This document shows, one piece after another, positions 1 through 9,068 of a stretch of 64,000 bases of DNA. The notes beneath the pieces were generated by a model. That model was given only the letters and a program-made list of their open reading frames with translations. It did no database searches and was not told where the DNA came from. Within the stretch, counting starts at the first letter, position 1; every line of letters begins with the position of its first letter. Source of the DNA: Roseiflexus sp. (GTDB taxonomy: Bacteria; Chloroflexota; Chloroflexia; Chloroflexales; Roseiflexaceae); NCBI GenBank assembly GCA_025062325.1, contig JANXAL010000101.1, positions 1 to 64,000 of the forward strand, in the 5' to 3' direction. The position numbers and the translations under genes are program-made.

Positions 1-222
1 GTCGACTGGTGGGAGCTGCGCGAGGGGGTGTTCACGCCGCTGCCGCTGGAAGCCGACGGCACGCTGCGCAGTCGCGTCTTCCCCGGCTTGTGGCTCGACC
101 CGGCGGCATTGTGGGCGGGCGACGCGGCGGCGCTCCTCGCCACCCTGCAGCGCGGGCTGGCGGACCCGGCGCACGCCGCGTTCGTGGAGCGTCTGCGGAT
201 AATTGAGAGGCGCGAGGCATGA
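1..222 (+). CDS. Uma2 family protein (DUF820), C-terminal fragment cut by window edge
   Basis: The frame is open from base 1 and reads as the last 73 residues of a Uma2/DUF820 protein, a PD-(D/E)XK nuclease-like family that is abundant in Chloroflexota and cyanobacteria. What shows it is the closing strand-loop with L-R-S-R-V-F-P-G-L-W-L-D followed by a short Leu/Ala-rich helix, the usual end of these proteins. The nuclease core lies outside the window, so activity cannot be judged. The stop codon TGA (220-222) falls inside a seven-base tandem repeat, and the last coding segment is echoed three more times downstream in decayed form. The family assignment rests on the tail only. Confidence 0.7.
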   Translation, partial: VDWWELREGVFTPLPLEADGTLRSRVFPGLWLDPAALWAGDAAALLATLQRGLADPAHAAFVERLRIIERREA

Positions 223-411
223 GGCAAGAGGCAAGAGGCATGCGACGTCGGACGGCGCACGCTGTGCTCGTGGAGCGCCTGCGGAAGACCGCGCGGCGCG
301 CGGCACGCGGCGTCAGATGGCGCACACTGCGCTCGTCGAGTGTCTGCGGATGACCGTGCGGCGCGCGGCGTCAGATGGTGCACGCTGCGCTCTTCGAGCG
401 CCTGTGGATGA
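169..411 (+). repeat. Decayed tandem copies of the Uma2 gene tail
   Basis: A segment of about 33 bases from the Uma2 coding tail (169-201, gcgcacgccgcgttcgtgg onwards) recurs at 255-287, 320-352 and 378-411 with scattered substitutions. The last two copies are joined by a shared linker ending in GGCGTCAGATGG. Spacing shrinks from 86 to 65 to 58 bases. None continues the reading frame. It looks like local tandem duplication of a gene end followed by decay. Confidence 0.75.
214..241 (+). repeat. Heptanucleotide array GAGGCAW, four units
   Basis: Four consecutive seven-base units (GAGGCAT or GAGGCAA) start in the last codons of the Uma2 gene. The stop codon TGA is formed at the junction of the first and second units. 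Read in the sense of the upstream gene, this is the same purine-rich unit seen after several other genes here. Confidence 0.85.
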
Positions 412-487
412 CACGAGACAGCGGCTCTGGCAAGAAGCCTGGCCAGACTAGGCGGAACACATCGCCCGTTGTGAGCGTTAGGATGCG

Positions 488-541
488 CAAACTCCCCCTT
501 CTCCCCTTGTGGGAGAAGGGGGAAGGGGGATGAGGGGAAAA
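488..541 (+). repeat. Interspersed palindromic repeat (CCCCTTCTCCC family)
   Basis: CCCCCTTCTCCCC, a short TTGT loop, then GGGAGAAGGGGG is followed by GGGGGATGAGGGG. The same element occurs three more times at about 17884-18150. Here it lies between the decayed Uma2 copies and the 3' end of gatA. The rest of 412-614 holds no gene I can support. Confidence 0.7.
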
Positions 542-614
542 GAGCGTCAGAACGCGGACAACACCACTGCGCCCGAAAACGCTACACGTGTAAGTCCGGG
601 GGATGAGGGCAGTA

Positions 615-2093
615 CTACCCTTGAGTTGAATTGTCCTCTCGCACCTCTGGCATCCGCGTATGCCAGTCAGTCACGCGCTGGTAGGCGTCGCCGACGCGCA
701 AAAGCGTCTCCTCGTCGAATGCCCGCCCGATCAGTTGCAGACCGATTGGCAGTCCTTCCGCAAACCCGCACGGAACCACCAGACCAGGCAATCCTGCCAG
801 GTTCAGCGGCAGAGTGCAGACATCCTCCAGATACATCGCCAGCGGATCGTCGGTGTGCGCGCCAATTTTGAACGCGACCGTCGGCGCCGTCGGCGCAGCA
901 ATGACATCGACCTGCTCAAACGCCTGCTGGTAGTCGCGGCGGATGAGGGTGCGCACCTGTTGAGCGCGTTTGTAATAGGCATCGTAGTACCCCGCTGAGA
1001 GCGCATACGTTCCCAGCATGATGCGTCGCCGGACCTCTGGACCGAACCCTGCGCCGCGAGTGCGCTCCAATTCATCGAAGTAACTCTCCCCCGGCACGCG
1101 CAACCCGTAGCGCACGCCGTCGAAGCGCGCAAGGTTGGCGCTGGCTTCAGCGGGAGCAATCAGGTAATAGACAGGCAGCGCATAGGGGGTGTGTGGCAGG
1201 CTAATCTCAAGCACCTCAGCGCCCTGTTCGCGCAGGACCTCGATCGCAGCCCGCACTGCCGCTTCGACTTCAGGCTGCATGCCAGCAACAAAGTACTCAC
1301 GCGGAACGCCGATACGCAACCCGCGAATATCGCCGGTCAACGCCGCTTCGTAGTCCGGCACGGGATGAGCGGTGCAGGTTGCGTCGAACGGATCCTCCCC
1401 GGCGATGACTTGCAGCACAATCGCACAGTCGCGCACCGTACGCGCCATTGGTCCAATCTGGTCGAGCGACGACGCAAACGCTACTAGACCATAGCGCGAT
1501 ACACGTCCATAGGTTGGTTTGAGACCAGTAATGCCGCAAAACGCTGCTGGTTGGCGGATCGAGCCGCCGGTATCGGTTCCCAGCGTGGCAGGCGCTTCAC
1601 CGGCTGCGACTGCTGCCGCAGAGCCGCCGGATGAACCGCCGGGAACCCGTTCAAGGTTCCAGGGATTGCGCGTTTGCTGAAAGGCGCTGTTCTCGGTTGA
1701 TGATCCCATAGCGAACTCATCGCAGTTGAGCTTGCCCAGGATCACCGCCCCTGCCGTCTTCAACCGCGCCACTGCCGTCGCATCGTATACCGGGATATAG
1801 TTCTCGAGCATTTTCGAGGCGCATGTAGTGCGCAGCCCTTGCGTTGAAATCACATCCTTAATGCCGATAGGAATGCCGAGCAGCGGCGATGTGTCGCTGG
1901 CAGCGCGGCGCGCATCGGCAGCCTGCGCCTGTGCTCGGGCGCCATCAGCGTCTATGGTCAGAAACGCGCGCACCTTCGGCTCGACAGCGGCAATTCGCGC
2001 CAGCAGCGCTTCGGTCAACTCCACCGACGTAATCTCGCCGCGAGTCAGCGCCTCGCGCGCCTGAGCAACCGTCAACTGATAGAGAGGCGTCAT
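615..2093 (-). CDS. gatA: Glutamyl-tRNA(Gln)/aspartyl-tRNA(Asn) amidotransferase subunit A
   Basis: Amidase-signature subunit of the GatCAB complex. It releases ammonia from glutamine to convert Glu-tRNA(Gln) (and Asp-tRNA(Asn)) to the cognate amidated tRNA in the cytoplasm. The 492-residue length is normal. The Ser-cisSer-Lys triad is at the standard positions: Lys79 in GIPIGIKD, Ser154 in [10 protein letters not shown] and Ser178 in GTDTGGSIR. The ATG shares one base with the stop of the upstream sugar-transferase gene (TGATG), so translation is probably coupled. No gatB or gatC is adjacent. Its company in a polysaccharide-synthesis cluster is unusual but probably fortuitous. Confidence 0.96.
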   Translation of the reverse strand: MTPLYQLTVAQAREALTRGEITSVELTEALLARIAAVEPKVRAFLTIDADGARAQAQAADARRAASDTSPLLGIPIGIKDVISTQGLRTTCASKMLENYIPVYDATAVARLKTAGAVILGKLNCDEFAMGSSTENSAFQQTRNPWNLERVPGGSSGGSAAAVAAGEAPATLGTDTGGSIRQPAAFCGITGLKPTYGRVSRYGLVAFASSLDQIGPMARTVRDCAIVLQVIAGEDPFDATCTAHPVPDYEAALTGDIRGLRIGVPREYFVAGMQPEVEAAVRAAIEVLREQGAEVLEISLPHTPYALPVYYLIAPAEASANLARFDGVRYGLRVPGESYFDELERTRGAGFGPEVRRRIMLGTYALSAGYYDAYYKRAQQVRTLIRRDYQQAFEQVDVIAAPTAPTVAFKIGAHTDDPLAMYLEDVCTLPLNLAGLPGLVVPCGFAEGLPIGLQLIGRAFDEETLLRVGDAYQRVTDWHTRMPEVREDNSTQG

Positions 2094-3574
2094 CAGTATC
2101 CTCGATTTTTTCCTGTCAGGATGTCAACAACCGTCTTGATGATAATTTTTATATCAAATAAAAGCGACCAGTTTTCAACATAGTACAGATCATAGCGGGT
2201 GCGCTCCTCGATGCTGGTATCGCCGCGCAACCCATTGACCTGCGCCCAGCCGGTAATGCCCGCCTTCTGCTTATGGCGGCGCATGTAGCGCGGAATGCTC
2301 TGGCTGAATCGCTCAACCCACATCGGTTGCTCGGGACGCGGACCGACAACGCTCATCTCGCCGCGGATGACATTGATAAACTGCGGGAGTTCATCGAGGC
2401 TATAGCGCCGCAGGAAGCGACCCAACGGCGTCACGCGCGGATCGTCCCTTGTCGTCCAGTTGCCGATCAGCGGTGCATCGGCGCGCATCGTGCGGAACTT
2501 GAAGGTGGGGAATGGCTTGCCATCGAGACCAACGCGCTCCTGCACAAAGAAGACCGGACCACGCGACTCCAGCTTGATCAGCAGCGCGATCAGCAACATC
2601 ACTGGCGAACCAAGGGTCAGTACCAGCGTAGCAACCACCAGATCAAGACCACGTTTGAGGGCGCGATTGATTGGACTATCGAGTGCAACGTTGCGGATGC
2701 CGATCAGCGGCAAGCCGCTCACGTCGCCGATGGAGACGTCGTTATTGGTAATCAACTGAAATGCGTCGGGATAGAGCTTAATCTCAACCGACTCATCTTC
2801 GGCGAGCGCCACCAGTTCCAGCACCTCTGCCGACGTGCGCCCCGACACCGCAATAATCACCTCATCGGCGCGCGCAGCCCGAATGACGCGCCCAAGCGAT
2901 GCCGGTTTGCCGAGCACCGGCACTCCTTCGACCAGCGTACCAACCGGCGTCGAGTTCGAGACAAAGCCGACAACATGATACCCCATCTCGGGCTGGCGCC
3001 GAATGGTATTAAGCACTACCTTTCCCGGATCGCGCGTTCCGACAATAATAACCCGACGCACATCGATCCCGCGTTTGCGCAGTGCGATCAGAACCGAGCG
3101 ATGCGCCAGCCGCAGCGCCACTACTCCGGTCACTGCACCGATCCAGCTACTGACGAGCACCCGCTCGTTCCAGGGAAGCAGATCGCGCCCGAATTGCGGC
3201 TGCATTGCGTTGATGATCAGTGTGGCGAATGTACCGAGCGACGCTGCCACGATGATCTTGAAGAATTCGTCTATACGCGAAACGCCGCGTCGCAGCGAAT
3301 AGAGGCTGCTCCCAATGAATGCGGCGGCCATCGAGAGGTTCAGGATCAGCAGCGACATCAGCCAAGTCGATGGTCCGACAGCGTTGAGAGCGACGGCGAA
3401 CTCCACGTCACTGCGCATTGCCCACAGGAAGGCGCCGACGAACGCCGCATTGAGCGCCAGCGAGTCACAGGCAAGCAGCGCTAGGATCAGCAACGTGCGC
3501 ACCACCCATGTGCGCTGGCGCGTGGTTTTACCCGACGCGGCGCCCGACCGGGGAGCGGAGGAAATTGCTGCCAA
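2093..3574 (-). CDS. Undecaprenyl-phosphate sugar phosphotransferase (WcaJ/CpsE type)
   Basis: Initiates exopolysaccharide or glycan repeat-unit synthesis by moving a sugar-1-phosphate from a nucleotide sugar to undecaprenyl phosphate at the inner membrane face. The N-terminus (about 25-165) has several membrane segments. A Rossmann-like sensor fold spans roughly 174-240 ([10 protein letters not shown]), followed by a further membrane segment at about 308-330. The bacterial sugar-transferase domain then carries KFRTM, SLDELPQ, VGPRPE and [15 protein letters not shown]. Length (493) fits the family. The annotated ATG lies 47 bases inside the upstream GT2 gene, and a GTG about 70 bases further in is an alternative. 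Its stop overlaps the gatA start by one base. The sugar specificity cannot be read from sequence. Confidence 0.93.
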   Translation of the reverse strand: MAAISSAPRSGAASGKTTRQRTWVVRTLLILALLACDSLALNAAFVGAFLWAMRSDVEFAVALNAVGPSTWLMSLLILNLSMAAAFIGSSLYSLRRGVSRIDEFFKIIVAASLGTFATLIINAMQPQFGRDLLPWNERVLVSSWIGAVTGVVALRLAHRSVLIALRKRGIDVRRVIIVGTRDPGKVVLNTIRRQPEMGYHVVGFVSNSTPVGTLVEGVPVLGKPASLGRVIRAARADEVIIAVSGRTSAEVLELVALAEDESVEIKLYPDAFQLITNNDVSIGDVSGLPLIGIRNVALDSPINRALKRGLDLVVATLVLTLGSPVMLLIALLIKLESRGPVFFVQERVGLDGKPFPTFKFRTMRADAPLIGNWTTRDDPRVTPLGRFLRRYSLDELPQFINVIRGEMSVVGPRPEQPMWVERFSQSIPRYMRRHKQKAGITGWAQVNGLRGDTSIEERTRYDLYYVENWSLLFDIKIIIKTVVDILTGKNRGY

Positions 3575-4457
3575 GGCTGAGATACTCCTTCAGCGTAATG
3601 CCGGTTTCAATCGCTGCATTAAGCAGCGCTGGCGTGGTAGCGGCAAAATGTTTGCGGTAAAAGATGCGCATGGCATCATAGAACCACCGGATCGTCTGCT
3701 CCGGATGCTGGCTGCTCGACGCCCGTTTGTGGTGATAGATAGTAACCGAAGGAACGTACATAATGCGCCAGCCGTACTGCTTGATGCGATACGCCCAATC
3801 GAGGTCTTCGCCATACATGAAGAACGCTTCGTCGAGCAAGCCAACCTCGCGCACAACGCTGGCGCGCACCAGCATGCACGCACCCACCACCGCGTCCACT
3901 TCTGTTTCGCAATTCTCGTCCAGGTAGGTCAGATTGTAGCGTGCAAAACGCGGATGGCGCGGAAACAGGCGCGACAGACCGATCATCCGGTAGAATGCGA
4001 CTTCCGGCGTTGGGAACGAACGTCGGCATGCCAAGTCGAGCGAGCCGTCGGGCAACAGCAGCTTCGGTCCACAGGCGCCAACATCAGGATGCGCTTCCAT
4101 ATACGCAACCAACCCGTCGAGCGCACCATGCGGCACAGTCGTATCCGGGTTGAGCAGCATGATGTAATCGGCGCTCGACGCTCCCGCTCGATCCGCTTCG
4201 TCGAGGAGTGCGCGGATCGCTAGGTTGTTGGCATAGGCGAAACCGCCGTTGCGCGGACTGACGATCAGCCGCGCCTGCGGAAACTCAGCGCGCACCATTG
4301 CGGCGCTGCCGTCGGTCGATGCGTTATCAACCACCCAGACCGTGATCGCACAGCGCGCACGATTCTCCTCGATTGAGCGCAAACACGCACGCAATAATTC
4401 GCAAGTGTTGTAACTGACAATGACAATCGCGAGCGACGGCACGGTCAAATCCCGCAA
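3528..4457 (-). CDS. Glycosyltransferase family 2
   Basis: A GT-A fold inverting glycosyltransferase of the rhamnosyltransferase-like type, probably adding a sugar to the lipid-linked glycan started by the downstream sugar transferase. Visible motifs are IVIVSYNTCELL near the N-terminus, VVDNASTDGS, the metal-binding region MLLNPDTTV, and the C-terminal GEDLDWAYRIK that contains the acidic catalytic region. It has 309 residues and no obvious membrane anchor. It is the first gene of a three-gene minus-strand operon (GT2, sugar transferase, gatA). An extended -10 box lies 20-25 bases upstream of the ATG. Donor and acceptor are unknown. Confidence 0.92.
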   Translation of the reverse strand: MRDLTVPSLAIVIVSYNTCELLRACLRSIEENRARCAITVWVVDNASTDGSAAMVRAEFPQARLIVSPRNGGFAYANNLAIRALLDEADRAGASSADYIMLLNPDTTVPHGALDGLVAYMEAHPDVGACGPKLLLPDGSLDLACRRSFPTPEVAFYRMIGLSRLFPRHPRFARYNLTYLDENCETEVDAVVGACMLVRASVVREVGLLDEAFFMYGEDLDWAYRIKQYGWRIMYVPSVTIYHHKRASSSQHPEQTIRWFYDAMRIFYRKHFAATTPALLNAAIETGITLKEYLSLGSNFLRSPVGRRVG

Positions 4458-4476
4458 ACGGCGTGCTGATGCCGCA

Positions 4477-4485
4477 ATTATATCA
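4477..4485 (-). promoter_or_regulatory. Extended -10 promoter of the GT2 operon
   Basis: On the minus strand TGATATAAT gives a consensus -10 hexamer (4482-4477) preceded by the TGN extension. No convincing -35 hexamer is seen. The start codon is at 4457. Confidence 0.55.
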
Positions 4486-4527
4486 CACCCGATATACTAT
4501 GCATGTATGCGCTCTCGATGCCTGTAG

Positions 4528-5313
4528 TCAGCCGCGCAGTAATCGCACGAATTCAGCGGCACGCGCAACATACTCGCCGGGAGGCGACTGTTCGATGACG
4601 TTGATCAGCGCACTGGCGACAATCGCGCCAGCTGCGTATCTGCCGACCTCACGCACGTGATCGGCGCTGCTGATGCCAAACCCAACGACCAGCGGCAGAT
4701 TGGTCTGACGACGCACCCGCTCCAGGAAGGCGGGCAACCCGCGCCACAGCTCACGTCGCGCTCCAGTGACGCCGGTGAGCGACACACAGTAGATGAACCC
4801 GCTGGCGAGCGCGGCGATGCGGGCAATACGCTCATCGGGGGTCGTGGGGGCCACAAAGAAAATCAGGTCAAGACCGTATTCGCGGCAGGCGGCATAACAC
4901 TCCTGCGCTTCTTCCGGCGGCAGGTCGGGGACGATCAGTCCATCTGCGCCAGCGGCGGCCAAGTCGCGCGCCAGGCGCTCAAGACCATACTGCAAAAACG
5001 GGTTGTAATACCCCATCGGCACAATCGGCACACGCACGCCTCGTTTGCGCAGCTCTGCAACCGTGGCAATGCAATGCTCGAGACGGATACCGTTCGCCAA
5101 TGCGCGTTCCGAGGCGCGCTGAATTGTTGCGCCATCGGCAAGCGGATCGGAAAACGGTACGCCAAGTTCGAAGAGATCAGCGCCAGCTTCTTCCAGCGCA
5201 GGTGCAAGCTCCAGCGCCGAGTCGCGCTCAGGATAGCCGGTCATCAGGTAGGGCATCAGCGCCGTTCGTCCGGCAGCGCGCAAACGGGCAAAGGTGTCAG
5301 CGATGCGGCTCAT
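4528..5313 (-). CDS. trpA: Tryptophan synthase alpha chain
   Basis: Cleaves indole-3-glycerol phosphate to indole and glyceraldehyde-3-phosphate, passing indole to the beta subunit. With the ATG at 5313 (AGGG upstream) the catalytic residues fall exactly at Glu49 ([10 protein letters not shown]) and Asp60 (LADGATIQ), the numbering of the Salmonella enzyme. A longer frame to 5391 adds 26 non-conserved residues and is rejected. The phosphate-binding region near the C-terminus ([11 protein letters not shown]) is present. Length is 261 residues. It stands alone here, with no other trp gene next to it, and is transcribed away from the small membrane protein at 5444. Confidence 0.96.
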   Translation of the reverse strand: MSRIADTFARLRAAGRTALMPYLMTGYPERDSALELAPALEEAGADLFELGVPFSDPLADGATIQRASERALANGIRLEHCIATVAELRKRGVRVPIVPMGYYNPFLQYGLERLARDLAAAGADGLIVPDLPPEEAQECYAACREYGLDLIFFVAPTTPDERIARIAALASGFIYCVSLTGVTGARRELWRGLPAFLERVRRQTNLPLVVGFGISSADHVREVGRYAAGAIVASALINVIEQSPPGEYVARAAEFVRLLRG

Positions 5314-5443
5314 CGTACTGTCCCTCGCATGTTCGGGAAGAAATTCACATACTGCGCAGGGAAGGCGACCCTGGCGTGTGATGCCGGACATTGTATAATA
5401 AAAGCGTTCCTTGTAGCATCATCACGGCTGAAAGGAGGGAGTG

Positions 5444-5806
5444 ATGCCCAGGAACACGATCATTGCTGGCGCAGCGCTGACAATCCTTGCGCTGTCAACA
5501 TATTTCGGAACTGGTATGTCGAGCGTCACGGCGCTCATTCCGGCGCTCTTCGGCGTGCCGCTTATCCTGCTCGGCTGGCTGGCGCAGAATGGGCAGCGCC
5601 GCAAGACGATGATGCACATCGCAGTTGCGCTTGGTGCGCTCGGGTTCATTGCGCCACTGAGCCGCATCATCCCGGCGCTTGGCTCATTTGAACTGAACGT
5701 AGCCATCGGTGCAAACATTGCGATGGCGCTCATCTGTGGCATCTATGTGGCGCTTGGCGTGCGCTCCTTCATTGAGGCGCGCCGCAACCCGCCAGCAACC
5801 ACCTAG
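5444..5806 (+). CDS. Small four-helix membrane protein, unknown function
   Basis: A 120-residue hydrophobic protein with about four predicted membrane helices (roughly residues 6-25, 28-45, 57-75 and 82-105) and a basic, polar C-terminus (RSFIEARRNPP). I do not recognise a family and assign no function. The start is the ATG at 5444, preceded by a clear Shine-Dalgarno GGAGGG; the GTG just before it overlaps that signal poorly. A TATAAT hexamer at 5394-5399 is a likely -10. The gene is divergent from trpA and downstream DNA contains only simple repeats. Confidence 0.75.
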   Translation: MPRNTIIAGAALTILALSTYFGTGMSSVTALIPALFGVPLILLGWLAQNGQRRKTMMHIAVALGALGFIAPLSRIIPALGSFELNVAIGANIAMALICGIYVALGVRSFIEARRNPPATT

Positions 5807-6007
5807 GGCGCTGGAAGGTCGACGCGAAGGTGCAAGGACGCAAGGGGTGCAGAGAAACATCGTTCTATGATGCATAATCTTCGCGCTCCTGCGCCTTTGT
5901 ACGAGTGCGGAAAGGCAAAGCGCTCGACATAGCTCTCGGTCCGAGATCTGGGTGTGCAGCGCCCGATCTCATTTCCGCCCTCCTGCACACTGGTGTACAG
6001 GGGGGCT

Positions 6008-8395
6008 TTATTCGTCCAACGCACGAAACGCTGCCTCGGCAATGCTTAACGGGTCAATCCCAAAATGGCGATAGAGGTCGGCGCGTGTACCCGACTGTCC
6101 GAAGTCATCGACCCCCAGCGCCGTCACCGGTGCGCCATAGACGCTTCCTAGCCACGCTAGGCTATGCGATGCGCCATCCTGCACCGTGATGATTGGTGCG
6201 CGACGTTCTTCCGGCAGAATCAGCCAGCCGATCGGATCGCGATCACGCCCTGTACGCCAGCGCTCGAAGATCCGCTTCGGGCTAACCAGGTTCAGAACCG
6301 TCACCGCCACGCCTTCGCGTTCCAGCAGATCGGCGGCTGCCAGCGTCTCCGGCACAATGGCGCCAGCCGCTGCGATGACGACTTGGTAAGGTTGCCCGTC
6401 CTCGCGTCGCGCCAGGGTTGCCTGATCGCTGAAACGCCAGTCGCGCAGACGGTACCCGCCCATCAGAACCTGTCGCCGCAGTTCTTCCTTTCCCAGACGT
6501 CGCAGCGCAGCGATGAACGGCGCCTGATCGACCGGTCGGGTCGAGAGGCGCAGGTAGGTCGCCTGCCCGTGGGTGCGGTCGCAACACTCACGGATCGCCT
6601 CCAACAACACCCATTCGACTTCCTGCGCGTAGCAAGGCTCATACGCGCGCAACTTCGGCAATTCTGCACCAATTGACGGCGTGATGATCGACTGGTGCGC
6701 GCCGCCTTCGGGCGACAGGGTGATCCCCGATGGCGTTCCCGCGAAAATAAACTTCGCGCCGGAATAGACGCCGTAGATCAGGGCATCGAGACCGCGACAG
6801 ACGAACGGGTCGTACACGGTGCCAATCGGAATCAGCGGCTGCCCGCACAGTTCCGCCGACAACCCCATCATACCCAGCAGCATGAACAGATTCATCTCGG
6901 AGATGCCCAGTTCGATGTGTCTGCCGGAGGGTCCGCGTTTCCAGCGCAACAGGCGGTACGACTCGGTCTCATAATCGGGATGCTCGACAGGAGTGAACAC
7001 GCCGGTTTTGTTGATCCAGCCCGCCAGGTTGGTCGAAACCGAGACATCGGGCGATGACGTGACGATGCGCTTGCCGATAGGGGTGTCCGCCAGGCGCACC
7101 AGCAGTCGTCCAAAAGCGTCCTGGGTGCTCGTGCGCTCCGGGACGGCGACATCGAGATCGACGGGGACCAGCGAGGGATCACAGGCGACGCCCTGCGGCT
7201 CATCAGGAGGGTAAAGACGCGCTGCGGCCTCAGCGCACAGGTTCGCTTCAGGCGTACCCGGCGCAAAAGCGTCCCACTCCGCGCCGGGAGCGATGCCGGA
7301 TGCAACGCGCAGCGCCTCGATCTGCTCGGCAGTCAGCAGCATCGAGTGGTTGAGCGGGTGCCCGGCGATCGGCAGTCCCCAGCCTTTGATCGTATAGGCG
7401 AAGACAATGATTGGTCTGCCTGCCGAAGCGTCCGCTTGCGCCAGCACATCGAGCAGTTCCGCCAGATCGTGCCCGCCGAGGTTCGAGATAACGGCAGGCA
7501 GCTCGTCGTCAGGAACACCTGCGATGACGCTAGCGATCTGATCCCCCTTGCCAGCCGGATCGTCACACAGCCGTGTACGCAGTTCGTGGCCAGGGAGGCG
7601 GATGAGCGCCTGATACTCCTCGTTGCTCATATCGTCGATGCGCTGGCGGAGCGCCTCACCGCCGGGCAACTGGAATAGCGCCTGCAACCGGCGGCCATAC
7701 TTCGCTTCGAGCACTTGCCATCCATTCTCGGCAAACAGGCGCTTCAGCCGCGCCGCCCGAATGCCCGGCACCACTCGATCAAGACTCTGGCGGTTCAGAT
7801 CGACGATCCAGATCAGGTTGTCCAGACCTTCCATCGCCTCATCGAGGATCGCCTCCCAAACGTTCCCCTCATCGAGTTCAGCATCGCCGACCAGCGCAAT
7901 GAAGCGCCGCGATGTCACGCGCCCGAAGTGCATTTTGGCGTAGCGATGCGCCAGTGCAGCGAAGGCGGGCGCAACTGCGCCCAGCCCGACCGAGCCAGTT
8001 GAGAAATCGACGTGATCGGGGTCTTTGGTGCGGCTGGGATACGCCTGAAGGCCGCCATAGGCGCGCAGGGTCGTCAGATACTCGCGCGGCAGTCGTCCCA
8101 GCAGGTATTGCACCGCGTGGAACGCAGGCGATGCATGCGGTTTGATCGATACCCGGTCGCCAGGACGCAGAAAATGGAAGTAGAGCGCCGTCAGGATCGT
8201 CACAAGCGATGTCGAGGATGCCTGATGCCCGCCGATCTTCGTCCCGTCGGGATTGGGGCGCACGTGGTTCGCGTGATGAACCATGTATGTCGCCAGCCAG
8301 AGGATGCGGCGCTGGATCGAGTCCAGGACTGCCAGACGTTCGGGAGAGACGGCGTGGTGCACGCGGGTCTGCGCTTCAGGCACAGCGTCAATCAC
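6008..8395 (-). CDS. AceE-type (homodimeric) 2-oxoacid dehydrogenase E1 / transketolase-like protein
   Basis: A thiamine-diphosphate enzyme of the homodimeric pyruvate dehydrogenase E1 class. The N-terminal half has GGHQASSTSLVTIL and SIKPHASPAFHAVQYLLGRLP, the AceE-style substrate and ThDP region. The ThDP/Mg motif GDAELDEGNVWEAILDEA ends in IVDLNRQSLD. The middle contains FAYTIKGWGLP. The C-terminal half has the transketolase pyrimidine and C-terminal domains (HIELGISEMNLFMLLG). The start is taken as GTG at 8395 because GGAGG lies six bases upstream; the longer TTG frame to 8422 lacks such a signal. It is shorter (795 residues) than E. coli AceE (887). No E2 or E3 gene is adjacent, so the partner and the exact substrate are uncertain. 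A separate pdhABC operon lies at 56656-60007. Confidence 0.82.
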   Translation of the reverse strand: MIDAVPEAQTRVHHAVSPERLAVLDSIQRRILWLATYMVHHANHVRPNPDGTKIGGHQASSTSLVTILTALYFHFLRPGDRVSIKPHASPAFHAVQYLLGRLPREYLTTLRAYGGLQAYPSRTKDPDHVDFSTGSVGLGAVAPAFAALAHRYAKMHFGRVTSRRFIALVGDAELDEGNVWEAILDEAMEGLDNLIWIVDLNRQSLDRVVPGIRAARLKRLFAENGWQVLEAKYGRRLQALFQLPGGEALRQRIDDMSNEEYQALIRLPGHELRTRLCDDPAGKGDQIASVIAGVPDDELPAVISNLGGHDLAELLDVLAQADASAGRPIIVFAYTIKGWGLPIAGHPLNHSMLLTAEQIEALRVASGIAPGAEWDAFAPGTPEANLCAEAAARLYPPDEPQGVACDPSLVPVDLDVAVPERTSTQDAFGRLLVRLADTPIGKRIVTSSPDVSVSTNLAGWINKTGVFTPVEHPDYETESYRLLRWKRGPSGRHIELGISEMNLFMLLGMMGLSAELCGQPLIPIGTVYDPFVCRGLDALIYGVYSGAKFIFAGTPSGITLSPEGGAHQSIITPSIGAELPKLRAYEPCYAQEVEWVLLEAIRECCDRTHGQATYLRLSTRPVDQAPFIAALRRLGKEELRRQVLMGGYRLRDWRFSDQATLARREDGQPYQVVIAAAGAIVPETLAAADLLEREGVAVTVLNLVSPKRIFERWRTGRDRDPIGWLILPEERRAPIITVQDGASHSLAWLGSVYGAPVTALGVDDFGQSGTRADLYRHFGIDPLSIAEAAFRALDE

Positions 8396-8426
8396 AGTCT
8401 TCCTCCGCACACGCTCAGTCAACTGG

Positions 8427-8590
8427 TTAATCAGGCGATGAAGGCGGCAGCAGTGCCAGAATCTCGCTGTAAAACGTCTCGAGATCGATCAGATGACGCA
8501 CCAGGATCGCCTTGAGCACATCAAGCGAAAGTTTGCGATAAATGATTGCCACTTTTGCGAGCGCAATATCGCAATTAATCAGGACTGCGC
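8427..8590 (-). pseudogene. Relic of a HEPN (DUF86) toxin C-terminus
   Basis: The minus strand upstream of the TAA at 8427-8429 reads I-A-L-A-K-V-A-I-I-Y-R-K-L-S-L-D, then VLKAILVRHLIDLETFYSEI. The pattern Y-x-x-(L/V)-D-x-x-x-L-x-x-I-L-x-x-x-L-x-D-L-E-x-F is the C-terminal helix of HepT-like HEPN ribonuclease toxins. No start codon or catalytic R-x4-6-H motif remains, so the gene is a remnant. It lies directly 3' of an MNT-antitoxin remnant, the usual partner order. Confidence 0.6.
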
Positions 8591-8606
8591 AACACTCTCC
8601 GCCCAA

Positions 8607-8870
8607 TCACTGCATCTTCAATTGGCTTGCGGATGCGCTTAAAATCGGCGTACTCCGTCGCCAGGCGGTGACGATCTCATGGTAGACGCGCGGGCTAGGG
8701 CATGCTATCATTCTGCCATATTTGAGCGCCTGGCACGCCAGAGTGGTCGGCGCGTCGTTGAGCACAACCAGATCGACATCACGCTGCACCGCTTCCTCGA
8801 AGCGCTGCTGCAGCACCAGGCGTTCCTCGACGGAGGGCGTCCGGGCATACTCGAAGACTCTTGTACACAT
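8607..8870 (-). pseudogene. Truncated MNT-type nucleotidyltransferase antitoxin (MntA-like)
   Basis: An 87-codon frame contains SVEERLVLQQRFEEAV, then QRDVDLVVLNDAPTTLACQ and ALKYGRMI. This matches the C-terminal part of minimal nucleotidyltransferases, where V-D-L-V-x-L-N-x-A-P and x-x-G-R-L/M are conserved. The N-terminal half, with the GSxARG and first catalytic DxD of the fold, is missing and is replaced by short repeats starting at 8871. The end is also atypical. Together with the HEPN remnant downstream it records a dead MNT/HEPN toxin-antitoxin pair; AMPylation of the toxin by such antitoxins is known for the family. Confidence 0.6.
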
Positions 8871-9067
8871 TCAACGTTCAACATCTCGAGACGCTGCGGC
8901 GCAGCGTCTCCACTTGGAACCTTCCCACCTTCAACCTATAACCTTCCCCGTCCGCAGGCAACGTTCAACGTGCAACATGCAACGTGCAATCCTCCTCTGT
9001 GCAACATGGCTGGAGACGTTGCGATGCAACATCATCTACCTGTACGCCTCTCGCCTCTCGCCTTACG
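8871..9067. repeat. Composite repeat 3' of pgsA: heptamers plus palindromes
   Basis: A mosaic of short repeats fills the gap between pgsA and the toxin-antitoxin relic. CCTCTCG, CCTCTCG and CCTTACG run head to tail at 9047-9067, one base from the pgsA stop. GTTGC-GAT-GCAAC is at 9018-9030. Four seven-base units of the GTGCAAC type occupy 8963-8990. ACCTTCN units follow at about 8920-8948. A palindrome with 10-base arms GAGACGCTGC (8888-8897 and 8901-8910) and TTCAACR units end it near 8871. Confidence 0.85.
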
Positions 9068-9068
9068 T

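Noticed and set aside
2273-3484. 403-codon plus-strand frame
   Set aside because: It is antisense to the sugar-transferase gene, whose motifs are complete; the frame has no recognisable protein features.
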